DNA from: a virus
Direction: 5' to 3' (one strand)
Virus record (IMG/VR): IMGVR_UViG_3300035659_000010
Coordinates: 1-63,190 of that record
Length of the DNA: 63,190 nt
Notes under the pieces: model-generated
Databases searched by the model: none
What the model saw: the letters and a program-made list of their open reading frames with translations, nothing else
What the model was told of the DNA's origin: nothing
Program-made: the position numbers and the translations under genes
Shown here: piece after piece, positions 23,766 to 31,891 of the stretch
How the letters are laid out: the number at the start of each line of letters is the position of its first letter
Numbering within the stretch: the first letter of the stretch is position 1

Positions 23766-24449
23766 ATGTCCGACGAGCCAGGAGAGGCCCGCGATAGCGC
23801 GGAGCCCGAGGAGACCGCTTTAGACCACGCCGAGGGGACCGACGACTCGGAGACCGAGTTCCACCCGTTCGACGAGGTGGACGAGGACTTCCAGCCGGGG
23901 CCTGCGGTGCGGGTCATGGGCCCAGACGGGCTCGTGCAGACCGTCGACACGACGACGGAGAGCGACATCCCCGCGCTCTCGACGGAGTCGCTCGTCTGCA
24001 TGGGCGACTTCTCGAAGTTCGTGCTGCGCGACGACTGGGGAAACATCAGGACCGAGTTCCTTCCGAGCGCCGTGACTCGCCGACCGAACGGCAAGTGGAC
24101 GGCGGAGGACGTGTCCGGCCACGTAGTCGAAGTTTTCCCGATCCGTCCCCAGTGCAAGCACTACGTCCGCCAACAGGGCAGCTTCCATCTGAACGCGCAG
24201 AACAAGAAGCATTACCGCCTGTGCGCTGCGCGCCGCACGACCGAGGGCACGTTTATGACCGTGTCCGATCTCGGCATGTGGGCGTGCGACATGCGCGACC
24301 CGTACGACGTCGCGAGCGTGAAACACCTCGACGACTTCGACACTCTCAAGATCAAGCAGGGCAAGGAACGCACGAACCTGCCCATGTTCCAGGGCTTCGG
24401 CATCTTCGACACGCCGAAGAAGAGCGACGACGAGCAGAAGGAGAACTGA
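23766..24449 (+). CDS. acidic protein with a conserved core, 227 aa
   Basis: The first 50 residues are strongly acidic (SDEPGEARDSAEPEETALD...). The core contains CMGDFSKFVLR, CKHYVRQQG and MGMWACDMRDPYD-like pattern (SDLGMWACDMRDPYD), with about five cysteines that may bind a metal. It ends in a charged tail. Own promoter, so likely expressed as a unit with the next two genes. No family recognised. Confidence 0.75.
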   Translation: MSDEPGEARDSAEPEETALDHAEGTDDSETEFHPFDEVDEDFQPGPAVRVMGPDGLVQTVDTTTESDIPALSTESLVCMGDFSKFVLRDDWGNIRTEFLPSAVTRRPNGKWTAEDVSGHVVEVFPIRPQCKHYVRQQGSFHLNAQNKKHYRLCAARRTTEGTFMTVSDLGMWACDMRDPYDVASVKHLDDFDTLKIKQGKERTNLPMFQGFGIFDTPKKSDDEQKEN

Positions 24450-24451
24450 GC

Positions 24452-24991
24452 ATGCCCGAGACGACCATGACGAATCCGAATCAGGTGAGCGGGGACGACG
24501 AACCGGACACCGAGAGCGAGTTCCGAACGCTCTACACGGACGCAGCGGACGGGCGCGACAGATTCGTTGCGCTGGCGAAGGCCGCCGAGGACGCGGGGAA
24601 CGCCGACGTCGCGAAGGTCTACCGAGAGATCGGCGGGACCGTGATGACGCTGTTCATGGACATGGCAGCCGCGAGCGGCGGCGCGTTCGTGAACATCGAG
24701 GATCAGCTGGATGATCTGCCTGCCGGGGCAGGCGGGGAATCTGCGCTCTTGCAGGAGGACGCCGACAAGTACCTGCAGCTGTTCGAGCAGTTTCTACGGC
24801 TGCTCGATGGCCTGACCGGGCTCGTGCCTGCCGGCGTCGAAGGCGATGCGCAGCGCGAGGTCTTCGCGACGCTCCGGCGCATGACGGATGGCATGGCCGA
24901 GTACACCAAGTCGATCGTGATCGAGGACGATGAAGACGACGAGGATCCGGCGAATGACGAGGCCGACGAGGATCCTGACGGGGACACATGA
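24452..24991 (+). CDS. acidic protein, 179 aa, unknown
   Basis: ATG with AAGGAG upstream. Middle is helical and hydrophobic-patterned (FVALAKAAEDAGNADVAKVYREI; LFMDMAAASGGAF), the last 25 residues are nearly all Asp/Glu (DDEDDEDPANDEADEDPDGDT). The acidic tail could mimic DNA or bind basic virion proteins such as the Lys/Arg-rich one at 41571. Coupled to the coiled-coil gene by ATGA. Confidence 0.75.
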   Translation: MPETTMTNPNQVSGDDEPDTESEFRTLYTDAADGRDRFVALAKAAEDAGNADVAKVYREIGGTVMTLFMDMAAASGGAFVNIEDQLDDLPAGAGGESALLQEDADKYLQLFEQFLRLLDGLTGLVPAGVEGDAQREVFATLRRMTDGMAEYTKSIVIEDDEDDEDPANDEADEDPDGDT

Positions 24992-27582
24992 CCGAATCCG
25001 CCTCGGCGTCGCAGTCCGAGACGGGACCGCGGCCAATCGACAGGACGCTGCTCACGGAGTCGAATCTCTACGGAGTTCCGTACGCAGCGTACTCCGACAT
25101 GACTCCGCGCGAGCGGGGCGCGATCAAAGCGCGCTGGGCCAAGAAGATCAGGGGAGAGGCAAAGCGCCGAGGTATCGACCAGGACGAGTTCCTTTCGATG
25201 TCAGAGGATGAGAGGGAAGAGGCTCGGAAGAACTTCCCCGAACGAGCGCCCCAGCCAGCGCCGACCGCTCCGCGCAAGTCGTTCGAGGACATCATGCGTT
25301 CGCATTCCCCCCGTGACGAGGGAGACGAGCCCGCTCGCCCTGTCCGTGCTCCGCGGTACAGTCCGCCGGTTGCGGAGATGTACGACGAGGGGCTCGCGGA
25401 GGGCGATCCCGAGACGCATTCCCCGATGGACGACGCCCCACCGACCGAGTTCGACCCGAAGATGCGAGCGAACGCGACGCTGGGCGATGTCCGCCCGGTG
25501 GACAACGAGGATCTCGTCGGCTGGAAGCAGCCGCGGAATCTTCGTGACGTCTACGCGCGCTTCACGATCGGTGACGGGCAGCACTTTGTTCGCGTCGAGC
25601 GGATCGATCCGAAGGTCTGGCAGCAGATCCCGTGCTCGGGCTACCTCGGCGAGATCCGCGAACCGATCAGCGAGCCCGAGTTCCACGCCTGGTACGGCGG
25701 GCGCGTCTACGCGCTGACCGTGTACGGGCCCGACCCCCGCGGGCGTCGCGATCCGAGCACTGGGCTACCTGTCATCAAGGCCAAGACCGAACCGTTCCGC
25801 TACACCGTTCCGCTTCTACCCCCGAATCTCTCGGTTCCTCCCGGAGCCAGTCCGACCAAGCAGGGAGACATGCAGATGAATCCGTTTTACACGCAGCAGG
25901 GGCAGATGCCCGCGACGCCTGCCGATGCGCAGATGCACAAGTCCACCCTCGACTTCTTCAGCACCCAGCTGGCGCGCGGAGAGGAAGAGAGGCAGCAACT
26001 TCGTCGCACCGTGCTCGAAGGCGGCGGGAGCACCAAGGATGTGCTCGGCATCGTCAGCGAGACGAGCGCCAAGGCGCTGGAGGCAGCGCAGCGGGCTGCC
26101 GAAGCGCGCGAGACGGCGCTGCGCGATCAGATCAAGGAGTCCAAGGAGGACAACCGCCGCCTGAACGAGAAACTCGACAAGCTGCTGGATGAGAAGCAGC
26201 AGGGCCGCGCGAATCCGGTACAGGACGCCGTCTCGCTCATGCAGACGGTCAACCCTGGCAAGAACTCCGAGGAGGAGGTCAAGCGGCTCCGCGAGGCGCA
26301 CACCGAGGAGATGTCGCGCGTGCGCGAGGGGCACCGCGAGTCGCTGTCCGCGCTCAAGGAGCGGCAGGACGACGAACTGAAGCGGCTGCGCGAACGGCTC
26401 GACGATGTCGAGAAGGTGGGGCGTGGCAAGCTCGACGATGCGGAGCGCCGCTGGCGCGAGCGTGAGAAGGAGCTTCGCGACCAGATGGACCAGCAGCGTC
26501 GCGACGAGCGCGAGGCTGCGGACCGGCGCGTGCAGGAGAACACGGCACGCTTCGATGACCGCATCAAGGACATGCGCGATCAGCACACCCGCGAGCTTCG
26601 GATGCAGACCGAGCAGCACGCCACGCGCGTCGACACGACGAAGAGCACGTGGGAGATGCAGCTTGCGAACGCGAAGGAGCAGGCGGCGCGGCTGAAGGAG
26701 GACTTGGATGAGGCACAGGCCGAGGCGGAGCGGTCGAAGGATCCGGTGCAGGTGATGGAGAAGGTCACGGCACAGGCCGAGGCGATGGGCTTCACCAAGA
26801 AGGAGGACGATCAGACCGCGGGCGAGCGATTCATCGGCACCGTGGGCATGGGGCTCTCGAAGGCACTGGAGACCATGAACGACTGGCTGCCGCGAGCGAT
26901 GGCGGCGCGCGGGCCGCAGCCGCCGGTTCTCCCTCCGGGACAGCCCGGCGCACCGAGAGGGCTGCCGCCTGGGCAGCGTGGCCCGCAGCAGCAACAGCAA
27001 CAGCCGCCTCGGCAGCAGAGCCGACGGACGGTCGCATGGGCCACGGCGGGCTCGATCCCGGTCGCAGGGCAGCAGCCGATCATGCCGCCCGAGCAGGCAG
27101 TCGCGTCTCCGGTCCAGGCGCAGCCGATGCCGGTGGCACAGCCGTTCCAACCGGTTCCTCCGGTGCAGGAACAGCCTGCGCAGGCTGCACCGATACCGGC
27201 ACAGGCGCCGCCGCCGCCACAGCAGCAGCCACAGCAGGCGTCACCATCGAACGGGCACGCCACGCACGTGTTCGCAGCGATCTTCCCAGACGAGGCGATC
27301 GTGGCCTTCCGTGAGGAGGCAGAGCGCGCGATCAACGTCGGGCTCCCGGCAGACGTGTTCGCTCAACGCTTCGTCGAGGGGTATCCGGCGCAGACGCTGA
27401 TGCTCGTTCGGCAGCACAAGGCGGAGGAACTGATCGAGGTCGTCAAGAGCATGCCGGACGGAGCGGGGTCGGTGATCCTGCGTCGCGACGGGAAGCGCTG
27501 GGTCGAAAAGCTCTGGCAGCAGATGGCCGCACAGCATCAGGCGCTGGCGGCGCAGCCGCAGCAGCAGGGAGCGCAGGCGTGA
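24988..27582 (+). CDS. large coiled-coil protein, 864 aa
   Basis: N-terminal globular part (1-270) with RFTIGDGQHFVRVERIDPKVW and QIPCSGYLGEI; then some 330 residues of unbroken charged coiled coil (about 300-610, repeated KERQDDELKRLRERL-like heptads); then a Pro/Gln-rich stretch; and a C-terminal helical domain (HVFAAIFPDEAIVAFREEAERAIN...). Length recalls tape-measure or scaffold proteins, but it lacks hydrophobic tape-measure segments and there are no tail genes here. A scaffolding or internal rod role is possible. Confidence 0.75.
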   Translation: MTESASASQSETGPRPIDRTLLTESNLYGVPYAAYSDMTPRERGAIKARWAKKIRGEAKRRGIDQDEFLSMSEDEREEARKNFPERAPQPAPTAPRKSFEDIMRSHSPRDEGDEPARPVRAPRYSPPVAEMYDEGLAEGDPETHSPMDDAPPTEFDPKMRANATLGDVRPVDNEDLVGWKQPRNLRDVYARFTIGDGQHFVRVERIDPKVWQQIPCSGYLGEIREPISEPEFHAWYGGRVYALTVYGPDPRGRRDPSTGLPVIKAKTEPFRYTVPLLPPNLSVPPGASPTKQGDMQMNPFYTQQGQMPATPADAQMHKSTLDFFSTQLARGEEERQQLRRTVLEGGGSTKDVLGIVSETSAKALEAAQRAAEARETALRDQIKESKEDNRRLNEKLDKLLDEKQQGRANPVQDAVSLMQTVNPGKNSEEEVKRLREAHTEEMSRVREGHRESLSALKERQDDELKRLRERLDDVEKVGRGKLDDAERRWREREKELRDQMDQQRRDEREAADRRVQENTARFDDRIKDMRDQHTRELRMQTEQHATRVDTTKSTWEMQLANAKEQAARLKEDLDEAQAEAERSKDPVQVMEKVTAQAEAMGFTKKEDDQTAGERFIGTVGMGLSKALETMNDWLPRAMAARGPQPPVLPPGQPGAPRGLPPGQRGPQQQQQQPPRQQSRRTVAWATAGSIPVAGQQPIMPPEQAVASPVQAQPMPVAQPFQPVPPVQEQPAQAAPIPAQAPPPPQQQPQQASPSNGHATHVFAAIFPDEAIVAFREEAERAINVGLPADVFAQRFVEGYPAQTLMLVRQHKAEELIEVVKSMPDGAGSVILRRDGKRWVEKLWQQMAAQHQALAAQPQQQGAQA

Positions 27583-27728
27583 GCGACAACGTCGAAAGCA
27601 CGCCGCCGCCCAAGCCGCCGAGCGACCCGCGCGAACGGGCCAGGCGAGCGTGGGACAACTGGACCGACGAGGATCGCGCAGCCGAGACGGCAGCGTGGAA
27701 GGAGGTTTCCCGGCCCCTGTCTTGCTGA
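27579..27728 (+). CDS. small Trp/Arg-rich protein, 49 aa
   Basis: GTG 27579 overlaps the coiled-coil stop as GTGA. Reads MSDNVESTPPPKPPSDPRE then RARRAWDNWTDEDRAA and ends at 27728. The amphipathic charged pattern and coupling suggest a real gene. No homologue recognised. Its 3' end overlaps the -35 region of the next promoter. Confidence 0.5.
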   Translation: MSDNVESTPPPKPPSDPRERARRAWDNWTDEDRAAETAAWKEVSRPLSC

Positions 27729-27734
27729 TAGCCT
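27729..27734 (+). promoter_or_regulatory. leaderless -10 box, TGATAGCCT
   Basis: TAGCCT six bases before the ATG at 27741, with an extended TG one base upstream (TGATAGCCT). The -35 region is weak (TTTCCC with 17-base spacing). It begins the array of tail-anchored proteins. Confidence 0.6.
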
Positions 27735-27740
27735 CCAGGC

Positions 27741-27983
27741 ATGTACTACATCCGATCCTTCGGAGATGACACGCCTTCGGTGCCGGTACAGCCTGCTCCG
27801 CACGAAGATCCCGCTTGGGTCGCCCCGGTACTGATCACCGGGCTGGTCGCACTCGTCGGGTTCGTTGTCTACTCGCAGTACAAGCTGTCCTCGCAGATCG
27901 TACAGAAGGAGGGGGCCCGCGGCCTCCTCGGTTACGAGGCGGGCAGGACCGGGCTCGGGATGCTGGAACGGGCGTCGAGGTAG
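27741..27983 (+). CDS. membrane protein, 80 aa, first of the structural-looking block
   Basis: No Shine-Dalgarno; leaderless start. One membrane helix at about 27-47 (APVLITGLVALVGFVVYSQY) separates a Pro-rich N-terminal part from a C-terminal region with GLLGYEAGRTGLGML. Unlike most neighbours it has a 30-residue segment after the helix. Begins MYYIRS, close to the MYR start seen in several neighbours. Confidence 0.7.
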   Translation: MYYIRSFGDDTPSVPVQPAPHEDPAWVAPVLITGLVALVGFVVYSQYKLSSQIVQKEGARGLLGYEAGRTGLGMLERASR

Positions 27984-28009
27984 ACCGCCCCCGCGCCCCC
28001 TGGTAGCCT
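27981..28009 (+). promoter_or_regulatory. leaderless promoter TAGACC-N17-TAGCCT
   Basis: TAGACC (27981-27986, starting in the stop codon of the previous gene), 17 bases, TAGCCT (28004-28009) in an extended TGGTAGCCT context, then six bases to the ATG at 28016. The -10 and the bases up to ATG (CTCCGGGC) almost repeat those at 27734 (CTCCAGGC). Confidence 0.65.
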
Positions 28010-28015
28010 CCGGGC

Positions 28016-28213
28016 ATGTACCGTCACCAAGGGATGCTTCCGATCGGTGGTCTTGGCTGCTGCGGAGGGCATGTGCCGATGGGAGCCGACGAGACGCAGG
28101 CGAACGTCGGCGGCGGGGCGACTTCCTGGATCTCGGGCGCGCTCATCGTCGGACTCGCCGTCGTGATGTTCGCGATCGACACGAAGGACCCGCTGGGCCT
28201 GAAGAAGTCGTAA
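28016..28213 (+). CDS. tail-anchored protein, 65 aa
   Basis: Starts MYRHQGM, has a Gly/Cys-rich front (GGLGCCGGHVPMG), then one membrane helix at about 38-56 (WISGALIVGLAVVMFAID) and a short tail DPLGLKKS. Own leaderless promoter and a strong hairpin after it, so it is expressed on its own. Probably a virion or assembly membrane protein. Confidence 0.75.
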   Translation: MYRHQGMLPIGGLGCCGGHVPMGADETQANVGGGATSWISGALIVGLAVVMFAIDTKDPLGLKKS

Positions 28214-28230
28214 GGAATGCGCGCCTTGAG

Positions 28231-28247
28231 CGGCCGGAATCCGGCCG
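28231..28247 (+). terminator. possible terminator hairpin
   Basis: CGGCCGG and CCGGCCG form a perfect 7-bp GC stem with an AAT loop, 18 bases after the stop at 28213. No U-run, so termination strength is uncertain. A new promoter begins about 60 bases later. Confidence 0.45.
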
Positions 28248-28305
28248 GCAGCGAGCGCCAGAAGTAGGCGAACGCGGCCGAAAAAGCTGCCAGCATGTGC
28301 GATCC

Positions 28306-28334
28306 TTGAGTTAGGCGGCGGCGACGGCTAGAGT
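28306..28334 (+). promoter_or_regulatory. promoter for the transglutaminase-like gene and structural operon
   Basis: TTGAGT (28306-28311), 17 bases, TAGAGT (28329-28334). Predicted start near 28341 leaves a leader of about 37 bases before the GTG at 28378, unlike the leaderless promoters just upstream. Likely drives the long membrane-protein operon. Confidence 0.6.
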
Positions 28335-28377
28335 TCTTCGCGTAGGCGCTTCCCGACCCCTGCAACGGGATAGGTCC

Positions 28378-28932
28378 GTGCGCGCTCCGAAACAAACCTC
28401 AAGCCTCTCGGCGTTCCATGGACATCCCGACACGTTGCGGGCCATGGTCGCAGCAGTTCAGGGGCCGCGCGGGGAGCAGAGCCTGCTCGTGCGCCAGGTA
28501 ACGGAGAACGTCGTTCGGGGGGTGCAGCCGAAGGACTACCTCGGGGAGATCCTCGCCATCCGGTACTGGGTGACGGAGAAGGTCCGCTACACGAATGACC
28601 CCCTACACGTTGAGCTAGTGAGAGACGCACAAGCTCTCGTTGAGGAGATCCTCGCGCACGGCACGGTGACCGCGGACTGCGACGAGATCGCACTACTCAT
28701 TGCGTGCATGTGCTTGCAGGTCGGGCGCGTGGCGGAGTTCGTTGTCGCCGGCTTCGGTGAACCGGGCGCATACAGTCACGTGTTCGCGCGAGTGCAGGAG
28801 CCGCGCAGCGGTCAGTGGATCGTGGCCGACCCGGTCGCCGGCACCGACGAGCGGGGAATGCTCGATCGTGTGACCACTTTCTATGTCACGTCCTGTGACG
28901 AGCCGCCGGGAGCACCGAAGAGCATCACATGA
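28378..28932 (+). CDS. transglutaminase-like (papain-fold) protein
   Basis: 184 residues from GTG 28378. The catalytic triad pattern is clear: DCDEIALL with C101, YSHVFARV with H134, and WIVADP with D151. WVTEKVRYTNDP before the cysteine is typical for the family. In phages such domains act as proteases or crosslinkers of virion proteins. It heads the operon of tail-anchored proteins, so it may process or crosslink them. Start choice: the upstream MRAPKQTSS part is retained because no better start with a ribosome site exists downstream. Confidence 0.85.
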   Translation: MRAPKQTSSLSAFHGHPDTLRAMVAAVQGPRGEQSLLVRQVTENVVRGVQPKDYLGEILAIRYWVTEKVRYTNDPLHVELVRDAQALVEEILAHGTVTADCDEIALLIACMCLQVGRVAEFVVAGFGEPGAYSHVFARVQEPRSGQWIVADPVAGTDERGMLDRVTTFYVTSCDEPPGAPKSIT

Positions 28933-29636
28933 GCAACATCCTCCGCAATCTTCGCCCGCCGTACCCGGTCTACTCCTCGACGCCGCTCTTCGGCGGGAGC
29001 TTGCCGAGCATCGACGAGATCGGTTCTCCGGACCTGCGCCCGAGCGGGCTCAACCCCTACTACGATCAGTACCGAGGAGCGCGCGGGCGCAACATCGCGG
29101 GCCTGGGAGGCAACAACATGACTGCAGACGTCGGCATCCAAAACTACCCGAACGAACTCGACGCGCTCGCAGAGGCGGACGATGTGCAGGGCAACGGGGT
29201 CTTCGATCCCGCCGGCACGCAGGGGAACATCCACCCGGACTACGGCGTGTTCGCGGACCACATGAACATGCCGGGGTACCTAGTCAGGGACCAGTTCTAC
29301 CAGCCCTCGCAGGTCATCGACGGGACCACGGGCAACCCCGTCATGTACGTGCCAGGCGGAGCGGTCGCGATCGACCAGTCGCAGCTGGACACGATTCGCG
29401 AGCGACAGCTTCTCTGGGAGCTTCCCCCCGGAGTGAGCCCGCAGGGGGTCACGTATCCCGAGGTGTCCGATGGCGGCGGTGACTGGATCCCGCAGGAGTT
29501 CGCGACTGCGATCAACGGGCTCGGTGCCGACGCGCCGTCCTCCGACGCGCAGAGGTCCAAGTTCGGCATCGTCGCCGGGTTCGCCATCGCGGGCGTCGCG
29601 ATCGGCATCTTCGCTGCGACCCTGATGAAGAAGTGA
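28929..29636 (+). CDS. tail-anchored protein, 235 aa
   Basis: ATG overlaps the previous stop as ATGA. A Pro/Gly-rich, soluble ectodomain with GLGGNN and many Asn/Asp turns is followed by a final membrane helix (about 213-233, FGIVAGFAIAGVAIGIFAATLM) and KK. Only two residues follow the helix, so nearly the whole protein lies on one side of the membrane. No domain recognised. Confidence 0.8.
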   Translation: MSNILRNLRPPYPVYSSTPLFGGSLPSIDEIGSPDLRPSGLNPYYDQYRGARGRNIAGLGGNNMTADVGIQNYPNELDALAEADDVQGNGVFDPAGTQGNIHPDYGVFADHMNMPGYLVRDQFYQPSQVIDGTTGNPVMYVPGGAVAIDQSQLDTIRERQLLWELPPGVSPQGVTYPEVSDGGGDWIPQEFATAINGLGADAPSSDAQRSKFGIVAGFAIAGVAIGIFAATLMKK

Positions 29637-29643
29637 GGAGCAC

Positions 29644-30060
29644 ATGGCGAACGCAAGAAGCATCCTGCCTCACTTTGATGTATTCAGCGCGCCCGGCGTG
29701 AACGTGCCTCCGGGTACGCCGACGCAGGCCGCTGCTGGCGCAGGAGCGCTCGGCAAGTCGCGCTTCTTCGCGCTGAGCCCGGTGATGGCCGCGGTGAAGG
29801 GCCTCGGCGCGGACGATGTGGTGGTGCCTGGCGTTGCGGTCGCCGTGCCGTCGCAGCGCATGGGCGCGGGGGACATCGCGTGGACGATGGCGATCCTCGG
29901 CGTCGCGGGCGCGCTCTGCTACCAGGCAGGCAAGGCCATCGCGCCGTCTCGTCAGGACGCGACCACGTGGGGCTGGATTGGCGTGCCGGTCGGGCTCTTC
30001 ACCGGCGTTCTCGGGCTCGGCGTCATGGGCGTCGTAGCGAACCAGAAGAAGGGCGGCTGA
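29644..30060 (+). CDS. two-helix membrane protein, 138 aa
   Basis: GAGGAG ribosome site. Soluble N-terminal 75 residues with GLGADDVV, then two membrane helices (about 77-97 IAWTMAILGVAGALCYQAGKA and 108-131 WGWIGVPVGLFTGVLGLGVMGVV) and tail NQKKGG. The double helix hairpin puts both ends on the same side. Confidence 0.78.
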   Translation: MANARSILPHFDVFSAPGVNVPPGTPTQAAAGAGALGKSRFFALSPVMAAVKGLGADDVVVPGVAVAVPSQRMGAGDIAWTMAILGVAGALCYQAGKAIAPSRQDATTWGWIGVPVGLFTGVLGLGVMGVVANQKKGG

Positions 30061-30063
30061 GAC

Positions 30064-30390
30064 ATGGCGTGCGCACCTTGCATGGCGGGCCTCGGGGCCT
30101 CGTTGAACACGTACAACGGACCGGTGCCTCCGGGCGTACCGAACCCGTACACGGTGATGCTGCACTCGTACCCGACGCGGTTCCACGGTCCGATCTACAC
30201 CCGCCCGCAGTTCGGGCTGGAGTGGGCGACGCGCCCGAACGACTTCGGGATCCAGGATGGGATGATGGGGCTCGGTGAAGATGAGCCGAGCGCTGCGCCT
30301 CCCGCGTGGAAGATCGCCGTCGGGCTCGGGCTCGCTGTTGGTGTCGTGATGCTCGCGATGAAGTACGGGGGACACGCTTCCCGCGTGTAG
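30064..30390 (+). CDS. tail-anchored protein, 108 aa
   Basis: Starts MACAPCMAGLGASLN. A Pro/Tyr-rich ectodomain (PNPYTVMLHSYPTRFHGP) is followed by an acidic patch and one membrane helix at about 81-99 (WKIAVGLGLAVGVVMLAM), with tail KYGGHASRV. Confidence 0.75.
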   Translation: MACAPCMAGLGASLNTYNGPVPPGVPNPYTVMLHSYPTRFHGPIYTRPQFGLEWATRPNDFGIQDGMMGLGEDEPSAAPPAWKIAVGLGLAVGVVMLAMKYGGHASRV

Positions 30391-30397
30391 CCACAGA

Positions 30398-30745
30398 ATG
30401 TACCGACGCGACAACCAGCAGATGCCGGAGAGCGAGGAGGGCGCGGCCTTCTTCCAGCCGATGACGTTCGAGTCGGAGATGGGCATGGTTCCGCCGCGCG
30501 TGATGGGGCTTCAGCCTGGGATGCTCACCGGCGGCTTCGCCGAAGCACAGGCGCGGGTCAACGCTCCGCGCGTCATGGGACTGAACCCGGACCTGCTCAC
30601 CCGCGGGTTCCCAGGGGCGCGCGGCATGGGAGCAGACGACGAGTCGGGCTATGTGGCCACGGTGGCCGCGATGAATCCCTGGGTCGTCGGCGGCGTCGCT
30701 GCAGCGCTCGGGTTCGGTGGCATGTGTCTATGGAGGAAGCGATGA
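30398..30745 (+). CDS. tail-anchored protein with an internal repeat, 115 aa
   Basis: Begins MYRRDNQQ. Two copies of a 15-residue unit, PRVMGLQPGMLTGGF and PRVMGLNPDLLTRGF, occupy about residues 33-72. One membrane helix near 94-111 (WVVGGVAAALGFGGMCLW) is followed by RKR. No clear Shine-Dalgarno. Stop overlaps the next ATG. Confidence 0.75.
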   Translation: MYRRDNQQMPESEEGAAFFQPMTFESEMGMVPPRVMGLQPGMLTGGFAEAQARVNAPRVMGLNPDLLTRGFPGARGMGADDESGYVATVAAMNPWVVGGVAAALGFGGMCLWRKR

Positions 30746-31884
30746 TCCAAGTTCACGTCCGCGACGGCATCTTCAACGGCGGCGGCTACGGCGGCGGCGT
30801 CTTCGACGGCACGACCATGGGCTTCGGCGGTCTCGGAGCCTCTGGCTGCGGCGAGTCGTCCGGGTGCGGCATCGCTGGCCTCACGGCACCGACGCAGTGG
30901 ACGATCGGGCCGAATGAGTGGCCGTCCACCGTCTCGCAGGCCGTCGTGAAGAGCACGAGCCGGTGGAAGGAGCTTCCGGCGGCGAATCCCGGCATGAAGC
31001 TCGTCACGATCAACGGGCAGGCGAACCTGTCGCCGTGGAAGGTCGGTCAGGTCGTGAACCTGCCGGCGTCCTGGGTGTCCGGGAGCGCGCCATCAGCGAC
31101 AGCTGCCGAGACAACCGGGTTCGCTGTCGACTACTCGGCGCTGCAGCCACAAGAAATAAAACCGTGGCAGATCGAAGTGAACACTCTGCTGGCGAAGGCG
31201 AACGCCACGCTGCTCGTGGTCAGCGGACTGATTGACGCGGCGACATGTGGAGCGGCGCACGCCTTCCTGTCCGCTACCCCTGCCCAGCAGGAGGCGTTTT
31301 CGGTCTACCACCCGAATGTCATGGAACTGGCACCACTGATCCTCGCGGCGTGCAAGATGCCGCCGGTCACCCCAGCTACTCCTTCAGGGCCATCGACGCC
31401 ATCGACGCCATCGACGCCATCGACGCCATCGACTGTGAACCCGTTCGTGGCGATCTGGGCCAGTGCCGGGCTCAACCTGGCGAGCGAGGCGGCGAGGCTC
31501 GGACACGAGCCGTGTTTCGTTCGCGCCTCGGACATGAGCAGCCCGGTGGTAGCCGAGATGCAGCGCACCATGAACGCGCTGCTGCAAAAGAACGACTTCA
31601 AACCGATCCCGGTGAACGGGAACTGGGATGGCCAGACCTGTGGGGCGCTCTTCGCCCTCACCGGCAAGTGGGACCCGGACATCAGCCTGTGTCAGATCGC
31701 GGGGCGCGATGACGTCGGCGGCTGGCAGGTGCCGGCGGGGTGCAAGGCTGGCGTCCAGCCGATTGCTCCGACGCCGGTACATCCGGACGATAAAAAGAAG
31801 ACTGGGAGCACGATGGCCTGGATGCTCGGCGGCCTCATCGGGGCTGCCGCGCTCGCTGGCATCTACGCCTCCAGGAAGAAGTGA
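30742..31884 (+). CDS. tail-anchored protein with LysM-like and two peptidoglycan-binding-like modules
   Basis: 380 residues from ATG 30742 (ATGA overlap); ATG 30724 is an alternative. Gly-rich start, then a LysM-like segment (about 57-110: RWKELPAANP ... GQVVNLPASW), then two modules in which a helical VNTLLAKAN or MQRTMNALLQK segment is followed by L/W-D-x-x-TCGA, the pattern of PG_binding_1-type domains with a conserved cysteine. A Ser/Thr/Pro linker lies between them. Final helix MLGGLIGAAALAGIYAS and RKK. Suggests cell-wall contact by a membrane-anchored virion protein. Confidence 0.78.
   Translation: MIQVHVRDGIFNGGGYGGGVFDGTTMGFGGLGASGCGESSGCGIAGLTAPTQWTIGPNEWPSTVSQAVVKSTSRWKELPAANPGMKLVTINGQANLSPWKVGQVVNLPASWVSGSAPSATAAETTGFAVDYSALQPQEIKPWQIEVNTLLAKANATLLVVSGLIDAATCGAAHAFLSATPAQQEAFSVYHPNVMELAPLILAACKMPPVTPATPSGPSTPSTPSTPSTPSTVNPFVAIWASAGLNLASEAARLGHEPCFVRASDMSSPVVAEMQRTMNALLQKNDFKPIPVNGNWDGQTCGALFALTGKWDPDISLCQIAGRDDVGGWQVPAGCKAGVQPIAPTPVHPDDKKKTGSTMAWMLGGLIGAAALAGIYASRKK
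31389..31433. repeat. five tandem copies of a 9-bp unit
   Basis: GCCATCGAC is repeated five times in frame and encodes a Pro-Ser-Thr linker (PSTPSTPST...) between two peptidoglycan-binding-like modules. It is a coding microsatellite likely to vary in copy number. Confidence 0.9.
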
Positions 31885-31891
31885 GGAGCAC

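Noticed and set aside
24988-27582. Tape-measure protein of a tailed phage
   Set aside because: It is long and coiled-coil, but there are no tail tube, baseplate or chaperone-frameshift genes beside it, and it lacks the hydrophobic segments common in tape measures. Left as scaffold-like, unknown.
31389-31433. CRISPR array or iterons
   Set aside because: The 9-bp tandem units are in frame and code for a Pro-Ser-Thr linker; there are no spacers.
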